Positions 55,960-64,000 of a stretch of 64,000 bases of DNA are shown piece after piece. Source of the stretch: Candidatus Gastranaerophilales bacterium (GTDB taxonomy: Bacteria > Cyanobacteriota > Vampirovibrionia > Gastranaerophilales > Gastranaerophilaceae); assembly GCA_944326615.1 (NCBI GenBank), contig CALVEO010000001.1:1-64000 (forward strand), written 5' to 3'. The notes beneath the pieces were generated by a model, which made no database searches, was not told the origin of the DNA, and saw nothing but the letters and a program-made list of their open reading frames with translations. Position numbers and translations under genes: made by a program. The number at the start of each line of letters is the position of its first letter. Position 1 is the stretch's first letter.

Positions 55960-56745
55960 TTACCATGGGTAATCTTTGGACATTTTCCAGCTGTCAAACA
56001 TTATTAAGGAAGCGCATAATGCTCCTGCATAACGTCCTCCTGTTCCCTTTGTACAATTAAAATTATTCATAATACCGGTAATATTTCCAGATTTTATATC
56101 ATCACGAGTTATTACACCCTGGCAGTTTAAACCATAAGGATAAAAACCCAATTTTGATAAACATTGTCCATCTATAGGGGAAACTTCTGTAGAATTTCCC
56201 CAACTCATTATAAAAGCAAAAATATCTTTACCAAGAGTATTTGGACGTTTTTTAGGTCCGTTCAGATCAACCCAAAACCAGGCTCCGTTGCCAGCTCCAT
56301 GAACCCAATATAAAACAGAGTAACCTGATGCTGCGATAAAATAAAATCTTTTACCTGTCGGATCTTTAAAGACACCTGTATCCGTTCCGGCTTCGTTCCC
56401 GTCTATTGTATATACAGTGTCAGCAAAACATTCATGACCATTTGACATATCACATGTTTTTACGACTTTTATATTCGGAAGCAAATAATTATCCGTAAAA
56501 TATTTATTTTGTTCATAAACATCTGTATAGCCTGACAAATCCCAGGTTTCAAGTGTTCCAAATTCATTTTCTGAAATTCTGACGGCCTGATTGAGTTCAG
56601 AATAAACTTTCTTTAACTGATTAACTGTTTGTTGTTTCTGATAACTAGCAATTAAACTTGGCATTGTCATGGCTGCGACTACGCCGATAATTCCTAATGT
56701 AATTAAGACTTCTGCAAGAGTGAATGCGATTCGCCGAATTTTCAT
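55960..56745 (-). CDS. type IV pilin-like protein
   Basis: 261 residues with a very short leader MKIRRIA and then FTLAEVLITLG. The -1 residue is Ala, not Gly, as in the copies at 12.5 and 62.5 kb, and Glu at +5 is conserved. The body carries TVNQLKKVYSELNQAVRISE (helix), a variable middle with several Cys, NGPKKRPNTLGKDIFAFIMS and the family C-terminus SLIMFDSWKMSKDYPW. The ATG has AAGGAG seven bases upstream. It faces a small HTH gene across an operator-like palindrome and is followed by the 198-bp tandem repeat. Confidence 0.9.
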   Translation of the reverse strand: MKIRRIAFTLAEVLITLGIIGVVAAMTMPSLIASYQKQQTVNQLKKVYSELNQAVRISENEFGTLETWDLSGYTDVYEQNKYFTDNYLLPNIKVVKTCDMSNGHECFADTVYTIDGNEAGTDTGVFKDPTGKRFYFIAASGYSVLYWVHGAGNGAWFWVDLNGPKKRPNTLGKDIFAFIMSWGNSTEVSPIDGQCLSKLGFYPYGLNCQGVITRDDIKSGNITGIMNNFNCTKGTGGRYAGALCASLIMFDSWKMSKDYPW

Positions 56746-56789
56746 TAATTCTCCTTTTTATTAATAAATTATGAATATAATAGATGTTT

Positions 56790-56834
56790 ATGAATAATAT
56801 TCATTTTTATACAATATTTTTCATAATTTGTCAA
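56790..56834 (-). promoter_or_regulatory. pilin promoter with operator-like palindrome
   Basis: On the minus strand TTGACA (56829-56834), 17-bp spacer, TATAAA (56806-56811). The predicted start of transcription falls on the palindrome ATGAAT-AAT-ATTCAT (56790-56804); a further ATGAAT lies at about 56771. Divergent from it, TATAAT (56842-56847) is only seven bases before the HTH gene's ATG, so that mRNA may be nearly leaderless. The layout parallels 3070-3140. Confidence 0.6.
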
Positions 56835-56854
56835 TACAAATGTATAATACTATT

Positions 56855-57079
56855 ATGAATACTCGGGAAGAAGTTAAAATAATGCTTACATCAAAAGGCA
56901 TGACAATTACCGAGCTTGCAAAGCGTATGACAGAAATTAGCGGAAAGAATTATTCACAGAGTCTGATTTCTCATAAACTCGCAAGTGAATCTCTTAGGTA
57001 TTCAGAAATGAAATTAATTTGTAAAATTTTAGGTTACAGAATTTATATAGATTTTGATGAAATAAGGCTCGGACGGTGA
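56855..57079 (+). CDS. small HTH regulator, divergent to a pilin gene
   Basis: 74 residues: MLTSKGMTITELAKRMTEIS, then KNYSQSLISHKLASESLRYS and EMKLICKILGYRIYIDF. This is a compact lambda-repressor-like HTH with helices 2-3 in 'TITELAKRM...SQSLISHKL', and it resembles the protein at 25.6 kb. Start ATG 56855 is preferred; a TTG 27 bp upstream also opens the frame but sits in the promoter. Likely represses the divergent pilin gene and itself. Confidence 0.75.
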   Translation: MNTREEVKIMLTSKGMTITELAKRMTEISGKNYSQSLISHKLASESLRYSEMKLICKILGYRIYIDFDEIRLGR

Positions 57080-57098
57080 AGATATTGTCCGAGCCTTA
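57063..57098. terminator. terminator overlapping the HTH gene stop
   Basis: TAAGGCTCGGAC / GTCCGAGCCTTA, 12-bp perfect stem with a 12-base loop; the left arm includes the last codons of the HTH gene. Followed by ATTTTATTTTT. Confidence 0.8.
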
Positions 57099-57109
57099 GC
57101 ATTTTATTT

Positions 57110-58057
57110 TTACGCATTTACTTTTTCGCTTGTTTTTGATTTTTTGTGAGCAAGATATTTTTCACAAAGAAGGTTTGCAGGTTTTGTTACCACAACCGGC
57201 ACAAAGTAACGGTATACAAAACCAAATACCAGCATTGATCTCAAAAGCCCCATACCCTTTATTCTCGAAGACAATTCTTTTGACAATTCAGGGATTTTTT
57301 TATCTTTTACCAGCCTGTCAATGAATTTATCCAGCGGGAATTTAGGTATTGATTTTACGGGGCCATCGCTGTTTTGAACTGCCTTTTTAATGTTTCTGTC
57401 AAAAAGTGTTGATGCTGTTTCTGACATCTTCAATTCGCTTTTGGCAGTTTCGGCTAATTTGTTTACATCTGCTTTTGCATCATTTTTAAGCCCTTTGTTT
57501 ACTTTATTAATTGCGGCTTTTATATCTTTATAATCTTTTTCAAAATTCTTATCCTGAAGCTGAAGCCCTACATATTTAGCAGTAACATCATCCCACCAGA
57601 TTTTCAGATATTTGTCAAGCGAATATGCGCCTGCGGTAGAGACTAAGAAAGTCAGCCCCTGATTTACCGCAAGTGTATTTTTTCTGTCTTTGTCAAGCTT
57701 GTCATTTGTCAAAGTTTTTTGCACATACAAACCGCTGGTAATCATTGAACCAATAGTCAAACAATGCTGAAAGAGATTATTGCTGTTTTTCAGTTTATCT
57801 GCAACATATCCGAGCGGTTTGCTGTCAACTAATTTTGATGTAAAATATTTTGCTATACCATCTGTAAAATTATTATAAAATTTAGAAAACGGTGCAAAGA
57901 AACTTGACTTATCTTTGGCAGCCTGTTCTACTACCTGCTCTGCTGCATCAGCAAGTGTTGAAGCGGGATTTGCTGTAAATGCCGTTTTGGGGCGGTTAAA
58001 ATTATAGTAATTTTGTCTATTTGAATTTAAAGAATTTGTGTTAAATGTTACATTCAT
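57110..58057 (-). CDS. membrane-associated protein of unknown function
   Basis: 315 residues. The N-terminus is Asn-rich (MNVTFNTNSLNSNRQNYYNF, then RPKTAFTANP), followed by helices; hydrophobic stretches at about 103-117 (TIGSMITSGLYV), 135-150 (FLVSTAGAYSLD) and 275-292 (LLRSMLVFGFVYRYFVPVVV) could span the membrane. The centre is Lys-rich and helical. The gene shares one base with the stop of the upstream gene (TAATG), so the two are coupled. No known domain recognised. Confidence 0.65.
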   Translation of the reverse strand: MNVTFNTNSLNSNRQNYYNFNRPKTAFTANPASTLADAAEQVVEQAAKDKSSFFAPFSKFYNNFTDGIAKYFTSKLVDSKPLGYVADKLKNSNNLFQHCLTIGSMITSGLYVQKTLTNDKLDKDRKNTLAVNQGLTFLVSTAGAYSLDKYLKIWWDDVTAKYVGLQLQDKNFEKDYKDIKAAINKVNKGLKNDAKADVNKLAETAKSELKMSETASTLFDRNIKKAVQNSDGPVKSIPKFPLDKFIDRLVKDKKIPELSKELSSRIKGMGLLRSMLVFGFVYRYFVPVVVTKPANLLCEKYLAHKKSKTSEKVNA

Positions 58058-58869
58058 TATTTAACACCTCCTTTAAATTCCTGAAAAACAGGTTTTTCAA
58101 GAAAATCCATTTTTAAGTTCATATTATCATTATCCTTTTGCTGGGGCTGTAGTGCCGCTTTTTTCTTTTCAACACCGAATATGTATTTCAAAATAGGCGG
58201 GATTAATGCAATTGTAAGAATTGCCCTTGGAACAGCTATAATCCAGTCAGGGAGGTTTTTGGCAAGAGTTTCCAGACTGCCTTTATGTTTGTTCATAGCT
58301 TTAAACAATTCTCTTGATTTCCTGTTGATTATTTCACCTGCAGAATTTCTCATATCTGCACGTTTTTCAAGGTCTGCAGAGATTCGTTTCATTTTTGCGA
58401 GTTTTTTGCTTCCTAATTTTTCAGGGTTTTCAAATAATTTTTTAACAGCGATATCAAGAGGGCTTGTAAGAATAATTGAAGCAACAAAACCTAAAATTGC
58501 CGATGCCAGTGAATGACCTGATGCATAAATTTTATCTTCCTTATCTTTTTCACCGGGAAGCGCCATAATTGTTGCCGGTCTCATTACTCCTGCAAGACCT
58601 AATGCGACAAGCGCGCTTGTTGCAATGTTGTGGTGGTAAGTCTGCTCCAAAAATTTATTGAACCAGTTTTTGGTTAAGATCCCTCCCTTTTTAATAGTAG
58701 TTGCGGCAGTCTCACTCTTTCCCGTAAAACTGCCGCAATAATTTGTACTATATCCTGTGTTTTCATACATGCTCTCCTTGTTCTTCTCCCTAAAGCTTCG
58801 GGAATGCGAAGAGAGCCCTAAATTACCCTGTTTAAGGGGCATATCATGTTGTATTGAGTTTATTTTCAT
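58057..58869 (-). CDS. membrane-associated protein of unknown function, partner of the next gene
   Basis: 270 residues, similar in layout to its downstream neighbour: polar N-terminus with the motif CGSFTGKSE (neighbour: TAFTANP), then hydrophobic segments IATSALVALGLAGVMRPATI, SLASAILGFVASIILTSPLD and WIIAVPRAILTIALIPPILK separated by Lys-rich helices. Function unknown; two overlapping genes of similar layout suggest a two-component membrane complex. The upstream 58870-58985 is AT-rich and probably holds the promoter. Confidence 0.65.
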   Translation of the reverse strand: MKINSIQHDMPLKQGNLGLSSHSRSFREKNKESMYENTGYSTNYCGSFTGKSETAATTIKKGGILTKNWFNKFLEQTYHHNIATSALVALGLAGVMRPATIMALPGEKDKEDKIYASGHSLASAILGFVASIILTSPLDIAVKKLFENPEKLGSKKLAKMKRISADLEKRADMRNSAGEIINRKSRELFKAMNKHKGSLETLAKNLPDWIIAVPRAILTIALIPPILKYIFGVEKKKAALQPQQKDNDNMNLKMDFLEKPVFQEFKGGVK

Positions 58870-58984
58870 TTTTTCACCAAATAAAATTAAATGTCTTCTA
58901 CATTCATTTTAAAACAAAGGAAAAAATTTTTTGCTATATAATTTAAGAAACTTTACACATTTTTTTATAAAAATACAGAAATTA

Positions 58985-59300
58985 TAGTTTGATGTATATT
59001 AATAATGGTTTTGTAAAGTTCCCTCGTAATGACAGAGGAAGTTCATGCAAAATCCGATGTGTTGGATGGAACGGCTACGTTCCCTCTCTCTCTTTGTGAG
59101 AGGGTTAGGGAGAGGGGCTTATCAGAAAGGTAAAGTTATATAGTAGACAGAGGGCCGGATGTCAGGAAGGCAAGCATTATTTAGAAGTTAGGAAGCTAAG
59201 AAGGTAGGCTTATTTACAGTAAAAGGCTTATCTTCTTACCCTCCTACCCTCTTATCTTCTGAATTGTACGCTGCCCTCCCTATTCGAGGTGGACATGAAA
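58985..59300. repeat. stacked dispersed repeats
   Basis: No gene. In order: a TAATGACAGAGGAAGTTCATG / GGATGGAACGGCTACGTTCC element (related to text in 62.75-62.9 kb), the palindrome CTCTCTTTGTGAGAGGGTTAGGGAGAGGGG, then purine-rich GGAAGGCAAGC...AGGAAGCTAAGAAGGTAGG and its inverse TTCTTACCCTCCTACCCTC, matching the repeat at 17345-17480. Confidence 0.65.
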
Positions 59301-59308
59301 AACTATTA

Positions 59309-60139
59309 CTACATATCCAGTGCCAGATCCAGTGTAGGAGCTTTTGCAACAATTGCGCTGGATGAAATGATATCAACTCCTGTTGAGGCAATTTCGTTAA
59401 CGGTTTCAAGATTAACATTTCCGCTGGCTTCAACAATTGCGCGGTGATTAATAATTTCAACAGCCTGTTTCATAATATTTACAGGCATATTATCAAGCAT
59501 AATGATATCAACATTCAAATTCACAGCTTCTTTTACCTGTTCAAGCGTGTCGCATTCAACTTCTATCTTATGCGCATGGGACAGATTTTTACGCAGTTTA
59601 TTAACAGCATTTGTAATTGAGCCAGCAAGACGGATATGATTGTCTTTAATCATGGCACAATCAGACAAATTAAATCTGTGCAGAGCGCCTCCGCCTGTTT
59701 TTACGGCATATTTTTCAAATGCCCTGAAATTCGGGGTGGTTTTGCGGGTATCAACAATTTTTGACTCATAAGGGCTTATTGCATCCTGATATTTGCGGGT
59801 TTGCGTTGCTATACCAGACATTCTTTGAATATAATTCAAAGCAACCCGTTCTCCCATAAGCAAATCCCTTGCCGGGCCTGAAATATCAGCAATTTTATCT
59901 CCTTTTTTGATTATATCGCCATCTTTAAAATAAAATTTTATATCAACTTTATCAGAAAGAGTTTCAAATACTGTTTTAAAAACTTCACATCCGCAAAGCA
60001 CACCGTTGCTTCTGGTATTAAGCGCACCTTTCAGAAAATCATTTTCATCTGCAAGATTTTCTGTTGTAATATCTCCGTATCCGATATCTTCAAGAAGTGC
60101 GTTTTTCACGTGGTCTTTTACATAAAGCTTATTTAACAT
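59309..60139 (-). CDS. nadC: nicotinate-nucleotide pyrophosphorylase (carboxylating) NadC
   Basis: Converts quinolinate and PRPP to nicotinate mononucleotide in de novo NAD synthesis. LLEDIGYGDITTENLADEND, GERVALNYIQRMSGIATQTR, VDTRKTTPNFRAFEKYAVKT (PRPP and quinolinate-binding Arg/Lys), GGALHRFNLSDCAMIKDNHI and IEVECDTLEQVKEAVNLNVD match the family. 276 residues, full length. Overlaps the end of nadB by 11 bp; nadA is not in the window. Confidence 0.95.
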   Translation of the reverse strand: MLNKLYVKDHVKNALLEDIGYGDITTENLADENDFLKGALNTRSNGVLCGCEVFKTVFETLSDKVDIKFYFKDGDIIKKGDKIADISGPARDLLMGERVALNYIQRMSGIATQTRKYQDAISPYESKIVDTRKTTPNFRAFEKYAVKTGGGALHRFNLSDCAMIKDNHIRLAGSITNAVNKLRKNLSHAHKIEVECDTLEQVKEAVNLNVDIIMLDNMPVNIMKQAVEIINHRAIVEASGNVNLETVNEIASTGVDIISSSAIVAKAPTLDLALDM

Positions 60140-61745
60140 AATCAGGAACCTTATAATCTTTTGTTATAATGCTGTGTACACACTCTTCGTTAGTATCAGG
60201 GAAATCTGTGCGGTAATGTGCTCCGCGGGATTCCCTTCTCATAAGAGCCGAGTTAACTATTAATTGTGCAACAGTAAGCATATTTCTAAACTCATATTCT
60301 TCTCTGCTTGCGCATTTATAAGAACGCGGAAATTCAGATTTGAGTATATCCAATTCATTAATTGCCTTAAGCAAAGAATGTTCATCTCTGAAAATACCTG
60401 CATCATTCCACATAATTTCCTGTAACTTTTGTTTCAGCTGCGGTATATCCAGCTCATCAAGAATAATTTCTTCATCAGTGTATTTATCAATAATTGATTT
60501 TATATTTTCATCAATCTGCTTAGGTGTTTTAAGCTCAAGTGTTTTCAAATATTCCGCAACTGAATAAGCACATACTACACATTCAAGCAAAGAATTGCTT
60601 GCAAGCCTGTTCCCGCCATGAAGCCCTGTTGATGCGACTTCTCCAATTGCATAAAGTCCGCTGATAGATGTTTCACCTTTAAGATTTGTTTTTACACCGC
60701 CCATATAATAGTGAGCAGCGGGCGCTACAGGAATAAAATCATGAGCAATATCAATTCCGTTTTCCAAACATTTTTTTGAAATATTAGGGAAACGTTTTGC
60801 AAGCTTTTTCGAATCAATACATGAAGCGTTCAGATAAACATTATCGGCGTTATTTTTTTTCATTTCGTTGAATATCGCACGTGTAACAATGTCCCTTGGA
60901 GCCAGTTCTCTGCGTTCATCATATTTAGCCATAAATTCAACACCATCTGCATCACAGAGTTTGGCTCCTTCGCCCCTTACTGCTTCCGAGATTAAAAATC
61001 TGTTTTCTCCGCAGTCAATAGCCAGTGCTGTCGGATGGAATTGTACAAATTCCATATCCTGCATCACAGCTCCGGCATTGTAAGCAATTGCAAACCCGTC
61101 TCCTGTTGCTCCGGCAGGATTAGTGGTATATTTATATAATTGGCCGATGCCGCCGGTTGCAAGAATTATTGCAGGTGAATATATTGTTTCATATTCCTGG
61201 GTTTCATCATTATAAACCAGAACTCCCTTGCATTCGTTGGAACTTACTAAAAGTTCGACTGCATCGGTTTGTTCATAGACTTCTATATTTTCATTTTCCT
61301 GCACTTTCCGGCAAAGAGCGTGTTCAATCATTTTGCCAGTTGCATCTCCGCCTGAGTGAAGAATTCTTCTGACACTGTGTGCTGCTTCTTTTGTAAAGCA
61401 AAGGTTGTCATTTTCATCGCGGTCAAATTCCACGCCGAATTTTAATAAGTCTTTTATAACAGTATCTGAGTGTTCGGAAATAAATTTAACAGTGTTAAAT
61501 TCGCTCAAACCTGCACCTGCTTTTATTGTATCTGAAATATGCGAAGCAGTTGAATCGTCTTTGTTTTCTTTCATAACTCCGACCATACCGCCCTGGGCAT
61601 ATCTTGAATTGCTCTCGCCGAGTTTGGATTTGGTAATCAAAAGCAGTCCGTCAGGCAAATTTACCTGCTGTTCTATTTTCAATGCAGCATACAAGCCTGC
61701 AATACCACTCCCTATTATTATTGTTGAATATTTTGAATATTTCAT
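60129..61745 (-). CDS. nadB: L-aspartate oxidase NadB
   Basis: FAD enzyme that oxidises aspartate to iminoaspartate, first step of de novo NAD synthesis; anaerobes use fumarate as acceptor. TIIIGSGIAGLYAALKIEQQ is the FAD motif, then NSRYAQGGMVGVMKENKDDS, ILATGGIGQLYKYTTNPAGA, EFVQFHPTALAIDC, EAVRGEGAKLCDADGVEFM, APAAHYYMGGVKTNLKGETS and GEVASTGLHGGNRLASNSLL, and the C-terminal helical domain with MRRESRGAHYRTDFP. 538 residues is typical. First gene of the nadB-nadC pair; the upstream AATATACATAAGGTGTATT is a loose palindrome that also holds the ribosome-binding site. Confidence 0.96.
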   Translation of the reverse strand: MKYSKYSTIIIGSGIAGLYAALKIEQQVNLPDGLLLITKSKLGESNSRYAQGGMVGVMKENKDDSTASHISDTIKAGAGLSEFNTVKFISEHSDTVIKDLLKFGVEFDRDENDNLCFTKEAAHSVRRILHSGGDATGKMIEHALCRKVQENENIEVYEQTDAVELLVSSNECKGVLVYNDETQEYETIYSPAIILATGGIGQLYKYTTNPAGATGDGFAIAYNAGAVMQDMEFVQFHPTALAIDCGENRFLISEAVRGEGAKLCDADGVEFMAKYDERRELAPRDIVTRAIFNEMKKNNADNVYLNASCIDSKKLAKRFPNISKKCLENGIDIAHDFIPVAPAAHYYMGGVKTNLKGETSISGLYAIGEVASTGLHGGNRLASNSLLECVVCAYSVAEYLKTLELKTPKQIDENIKSIIDKYTDEEIILDELDIPQLKQKLQEIMWNDAGIFRDEHSLLKAINELDILKSEFPRSYKCASREEYEFRNMLTVAQLIVNSALMRRESRGAHYRTDFPDTNEECVHSIITKDYKVPDYVK

Positions 61746-61843
61746 TTTAATACACCTTATGTATATTTACCATTTATATAATAATCCAAAATAATTTATT
61801 TTGCTATACAAAAAAATTAAGATTTAATTAAATTAATAAAAAA

Positions 61844-61870
61844 TTTTCCGGAAATTATATTTCCGGAAAA
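61844..61870 (-). terminator. terminator after the 62-kb pilin gene
   Basis: TTTTCCGGAAA / TTTCCGGAAAA, 11-bp stem, 5-base loop, followed on the minus strand by six T. Confidence 0.8.
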
Positions 61871-61900
61871 ACAATTATTATAGATATGTTTCCTATCTTA

Positions 61901-63075
61901 TTAGTACGGATAATCTTTTGAAATCTGCCATCCGTCTGATATAATTTTTTGTGCACAGCAAAAGCCGTTGCCTGTGCTGCTGCAGTTTGTATTTATTTGA
62001 TTTTCTGTATAGTTATAACATGATGGTAGTATCCCCTTACCTTTTACGCGTTCAAAGACAAACAAATCTTTGCCTAATATATTCGGATTTTTGGGACCGT
62101 TCAAATCAATATAAATTTTGCTGTCTTCTACAACGGTTGAGCCTCTGCCAATTGATATAGAGTATAAAATGCCATCACCTGTAATAAATGGGATTCTTAA
62201 TTCGTCAAGAGAAAAGGTAAGAGTGTGCTTGTTTCCACTCAAATCATTCCAGGGATAAATTTCTTTATATCCGCATTCTGTATATTTATTACATATTTTT
62301 AAGACATTAAAGTAAGGCAGCCAGTATTTTTGCAAATATTCTCCGGCGCCGATACTCATACCATTTTCCCAGTATTCGAATTCTCCGTTATCAATTTCAG
62401 ACATTTTTAAGGCTTGACTAATAGAAGTATATGCTTTTTTAAGTTTAGATATTGTTTCTTGTTTTTTATAGTGTCCAATAACCGACGGCATCGTCATGGC
62501 AGCTACCACACCTATAATTCCTAATGTAATCAAGACCTCCGCCAAAGTAAACGCACAGCGTTTACAAGGTGAATAAGAGAATAAGTGAATAGGTGAATAA
62601 GTTCGTTTCGAGGAATTAGTGTCATGCTGAACTTGTTTCAGCATCTTATAATTACTTACTTCCTCTCCTGTGGGAGAGGGTTGGGGTGAGGGCTGATTAT
62701 TATATATAATTTGATTGTAGTTACTTATTCCTTCTCCCCTATGCGGCAGCGTAGCCGCTGCACCCGATACCAGAGTTTTGCATAAATTTGTTATGTCATT
62801 GTAAGAAAGCGTGTCGCTCCACCCGCCACATTGAGTTTTGCATGAACTTTGCTTGTCATTGCGTGAGGATGTAGCCGTTCCATCCCCATAGTGAATTTTA
62901 AAACTTTCAGTATTACCACCTAATTTTTGAATAACAAACTTCTGAAACAGGTTCAGAATGACAGTTATATTAAGACCCCATAAATAAAATTTAAAACCTG
63001 AAAACGCCCTAATGTCGCGGGTTAAGCGGTTATGCTTGCGGGGGGGGGGCAATTCAAAGCTTCTCTAATTGTCAT
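61901..63075 (-). CDS. type IV pilin-like protein with C10 tract after the start (out of frame as read)
   Basis: The pilin body is intact: CAFTLAEVLITLG with Ala at -1, TISKLKKAYTSISQALKMSE, a variable middle, NGPKNPNILGKDLFVFERVK and C-terminal KIISDGWQISKDYPY. The start implied by signals is ATG 63075 (AGGAGG six bases upstream, strong promoter), reading MTIREALNC into ten C (63040-63049) and stopping at TAA five codons later; 8 or 11 C would open it into the pilin through about 160 codons of in-frame dispersed repeats. The leader MTIREALNC-PPP parallels MFNRDALSC-PPP at 12.8 kb. A long leader like this would be unusual for a prepilin, so the repeat block may be a later insertion. Confidence 0.8.
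62556..62930. repeat. stacked repeats inside the pilin leader
   Basis: 62556-62669 is identical to 12553-12666. Beyond it lie the palindrome CTCTCCTGTGGGAGAGGG, two degenerate units of an element with GTAGCCGCTGCACCCGATAC, GTCGCTCCACCCGCCACA and GTAGCCGTTCCATCCCCA (each followed by a TTTTGCATGAAC-like or TGTCATTG-like stretch), and CTGAAACAGGTTCAG (62942-62956) just after. The related text GTAGCCGCTCCACCC also opens the 198-bp unit at 55.4 kb. Confidence 0.75.
63040..63049. repeat. G10 homopolymer (C10 in the pilin gene)
   Basis: Ten G on the plus strand, nine codons into the frame from ATG 63075; translation of overlapping frames confirms ten. Flanks: TTGC and CAATTCAAAGC, matching CAACTCAAAGC at 12792-12802. 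Confidence 0.95.
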
Positions 63076-63099
63076 TTTTGTCCTCCTTACTTTTTCTTT

Positions 63100-63128
63100 A
63101 TTATAACCCATTTGTTTAATTTGTGCAA
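63100..63128 (-). promoter_or_regulatory. sigma-70 promoter of the 63-kb pilin gene
   Basis: TTGCAC (63123-63128), 17-bp spacer, TATAAT (63100-63105) on the minus strand, 25 bp upstream of the ATG. Confidence 0.7.
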
Positions 63129-63139
63129 CTGATTAAAAG

Positions 63140-63168
63140 AAAAACAGCTCTTTTTAGGAGCTGTTTTT
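63140..63168. terminator. terminator after the small membrane protein gene
   Basis: AAAAACAGCTC / GAGCTGTTTTT, 11-bp stem, 7-base loop, T-run on the minus strand. It lies between that gene's stop and the pilin promoter. Confidence 0.85.
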
Positions 63169-63177
63169 CGTGAGATT

Positions 63178-63483
63178 TTATTTTTTATCTTCTTTAGGAG
63201 CTTTTGGGGCGGGAGCTTTAAATTCTTTTCGTGGAGCATCAATTTTGTGGTGTTTGTAGGGTTTGTGCGGTCTAAACTCCCCTCTGTGGTGATACATAGG
63301 GGCTTCAAATCTTGGAGGCGGGCAGCAGCATGGTTTTCCCTGAGGTCTGGTAACTGCACTGAACAGGCACAGCGCAATAAGACATCCTATGAAAGTTGCT
63401 AAAATTGTCAATAAAAATTTCGCAAAGTCAGGGCTGATAGACCACTGTGAACTCTTTGTTTCCTGATTAATTTCTTCTGTCAT
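63178..63483 (-). CDS. small single-pass membrane protein, Pro/Lys/His-rich tail
   Basis: 101 residues: short polar start (MTEEINQETKSSQWSISPDF), one transmembrane helix (FLLTILATFIGCLIALCLFS), a CCCPPP motif, then a basic Pro/His/Lys-rich tail (HRGEFRPHKPYKHHKIDAPR). ATG 63483 has AGGAG seven bases upstream; the longer frame is not needed. Function unknown; the tail could bind metal or polyanions, but this is a guess. Confidence 0.65.
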   Translation of the reverse strand: MTEEINQETKSSQWSISPDFAKFLLTILATFIGCLIALCLFSAVTRPQGKPCCCPPPRFEAPMYHHRGEFRPHKPYKHHKIDAPRKEFKAPAPKAPKEDKK

Positions 63484-63681
63484 AATCTCTCCTTTTCTTT
63501 TTGTCTTTTTACTCACACTAATATAACGATGCATATAAAATTTTGTTCATTTTTATCATAAATATTATAATAAATATTTTACTTACAAGTCAACAGCATA
63601 TAATATTACCGTTATTTGTTCATAAAAAAGGGATTAATTAGAGACTAAAAAATTTTATAAGTAATATAGGGAGAAAATATT

Positions 63682-64000
63682 ATGACAATAAATATATTAC
63701 TTGTAGAAGATCAAAAACTTATACGTGTTGGCTTAAAATCTCTTTTTGAAGGGCAGGATGAAATAATAGTTTCGTCTGAAGCTCAAAGCGGTAAAGAGGC
63801 AGTAGAAAAATTCAGAACTGCTCATCCAGATGTTGTAATAATGGATATAGGACTTCCGGATATATCGGGAATAGAAGCAACAAAACGTATTCTTGAAATT
63901 GACAGTAAAGCTAAGGTTGTAATTTTGACATCGCATTTAAGCGAGCAGGAGATAATTGATGCACTCCATGCAGGAGCGTGTGCTTATGTTTTGAAAGATA
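63682..64000 (+). CDS. response regulator, receiver domain (truncated by window end)
   Basis: Receiver domain of a two-component regulator, probably NarL/FixJ type. MTINILLVEDQKLIRVGLKS has the acidic pocket (Glu/Asp at 9-10), VVIMDIGLPDISGIEA holds the phospho-acceptor Asp, VVILTSHLSEQEIIDAL the conserved Thr/Ser, and GACAYVLKD the conserved Lys. The spacing and the 'DQ.LIR.GL' start are typical of NarL-type regulators with a LuxR HTH, which would lie beyond the window. GGGAG lies ten bases upstream of the ATG. No histidine kinase is adjacent on the visible side. Confidence 0.9.
   Translation, partial: MTINILLVEDQKLIRVGLKSLFEGQDEIIVSSEAQSGKEAVEKFRTAHPDVVIMDIGLPDISGIEATKRILEIDSKAKVVILTSHLSEQEIIDALHAGACAYVLKD

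Overview
The window is AT-rich Gram-negative bacterial chromosome, almost fully coding, with no phage, plasmid or CRISPR signature and no tRNA or rRNA that I could find. The best fit, by inference, is a non-photosynthetic relative of cyanobacteria, most likely a gut 'Candidatus Gastranaerophilales' (Melainabacteria/Vampirovibrionia). Reasons: a MinC-MinD-MinE operon, an atpD-atpC pair detached from the other ATP synthase genes as in cyanobacteria, many proteins with the FTLAEVLITLG pilin signature, rubrerythrin and an iron-sulfur type serine dehydratase (anaerobe), Rex, and outer-membrane features (secretin, GT9 glycosyltransferase, AsmA-like protein, TPS-type adhesin) with no photosynthesis gene. 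No database search was possible.

Layout. 0-2.3 kb: head of the S10 ribosomal operon (rpsJ-rplC-rplD, minus strand) with unusually long, repeat-filled spacers. 2.4-3.4 kb: a type IV pilin-like gene with a divergent XRE regulator. 3.4-6.7 kb: minC-minD-minE and a lytic transglycosylase. 6.8-11.9 kb: NrtR-like regulator, secG, tcdA, an SDR, GT9, comM. 11.9-14.8 kb: two pilin-like genes with G10/C10 tracts flanking a split chromate transporter. 14.8-16.7 kb: atpC-atpD. 16.7-17.7 kb: gene remnants and repeats. 17.8-25.6 kb: a uridine-kinase-like gene, then the type IV pilus/type II secretion core (PilP-like, secretin, PilB, PilC) from a clear sigma-70 promoter. 25.6-29.1 kb: small HTH gene, truncated pilin, rimO, flippase. 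29.3-33.6 kb: a 1428-residue exported adhesin-like protein with a 435-residue Asp-X repeat and a C-terminal PilZ domain. 33.7-41.4 kb: alanine-rich coiled-coil protein, fabI, HEAT protein, queC, DUF366, SPOR protein, XRE regulator, surE. 41.5-47.5 kb: candidate sRNA, serine dehydratase, coaX/rex, aroQ and small unknowns. 47.7-55.3 kb: degenerate histidine kinase, sugar-type ABC ATPase, rubrerythrin, a large AsmA-like protein. 55.4-58.9 kb: a 198-bp tandem repeat, another pilin/HTH pair and two unknown proteins. 59.3-64 kb: nadC-nadB, a third C10-tract pilin, a small membrane protein and the start of a response regulator.

Main finding. Six pilin-like genes or remnants are scattered through the window. 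They share a nearly invariant N-terminal helix and, in five of the six, a C-terminal W-K...DYP signature, with a variable middle. Control appears to follow two designs. Three (12.8, 14.1, 63.0 kb) have a good promoter with a 17-bp spacer, a clear Shine-Dalgarno site, and then a run of exactly ten G/C just after the start codon. In all three the run puts the start codon out of frame with the pilin, and 8 or 11 bases would restore it. Two others (3.1, 56.8 kb) have a TTGACA promoter facing a small HTH gene, with an inverted repeat at or just downstream of the predicted transcription start. A third small HTH gene sits next to the truncated copy. This looks like a phase-variable and repressor-controlled pilin repertoire feeding the pilus machine at 18.9-24.8 kb. 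The Asp-repeat/PilZ fusion, a putative sRNA at 41.5 kb and a start-site hairpin before coaX are further leads.
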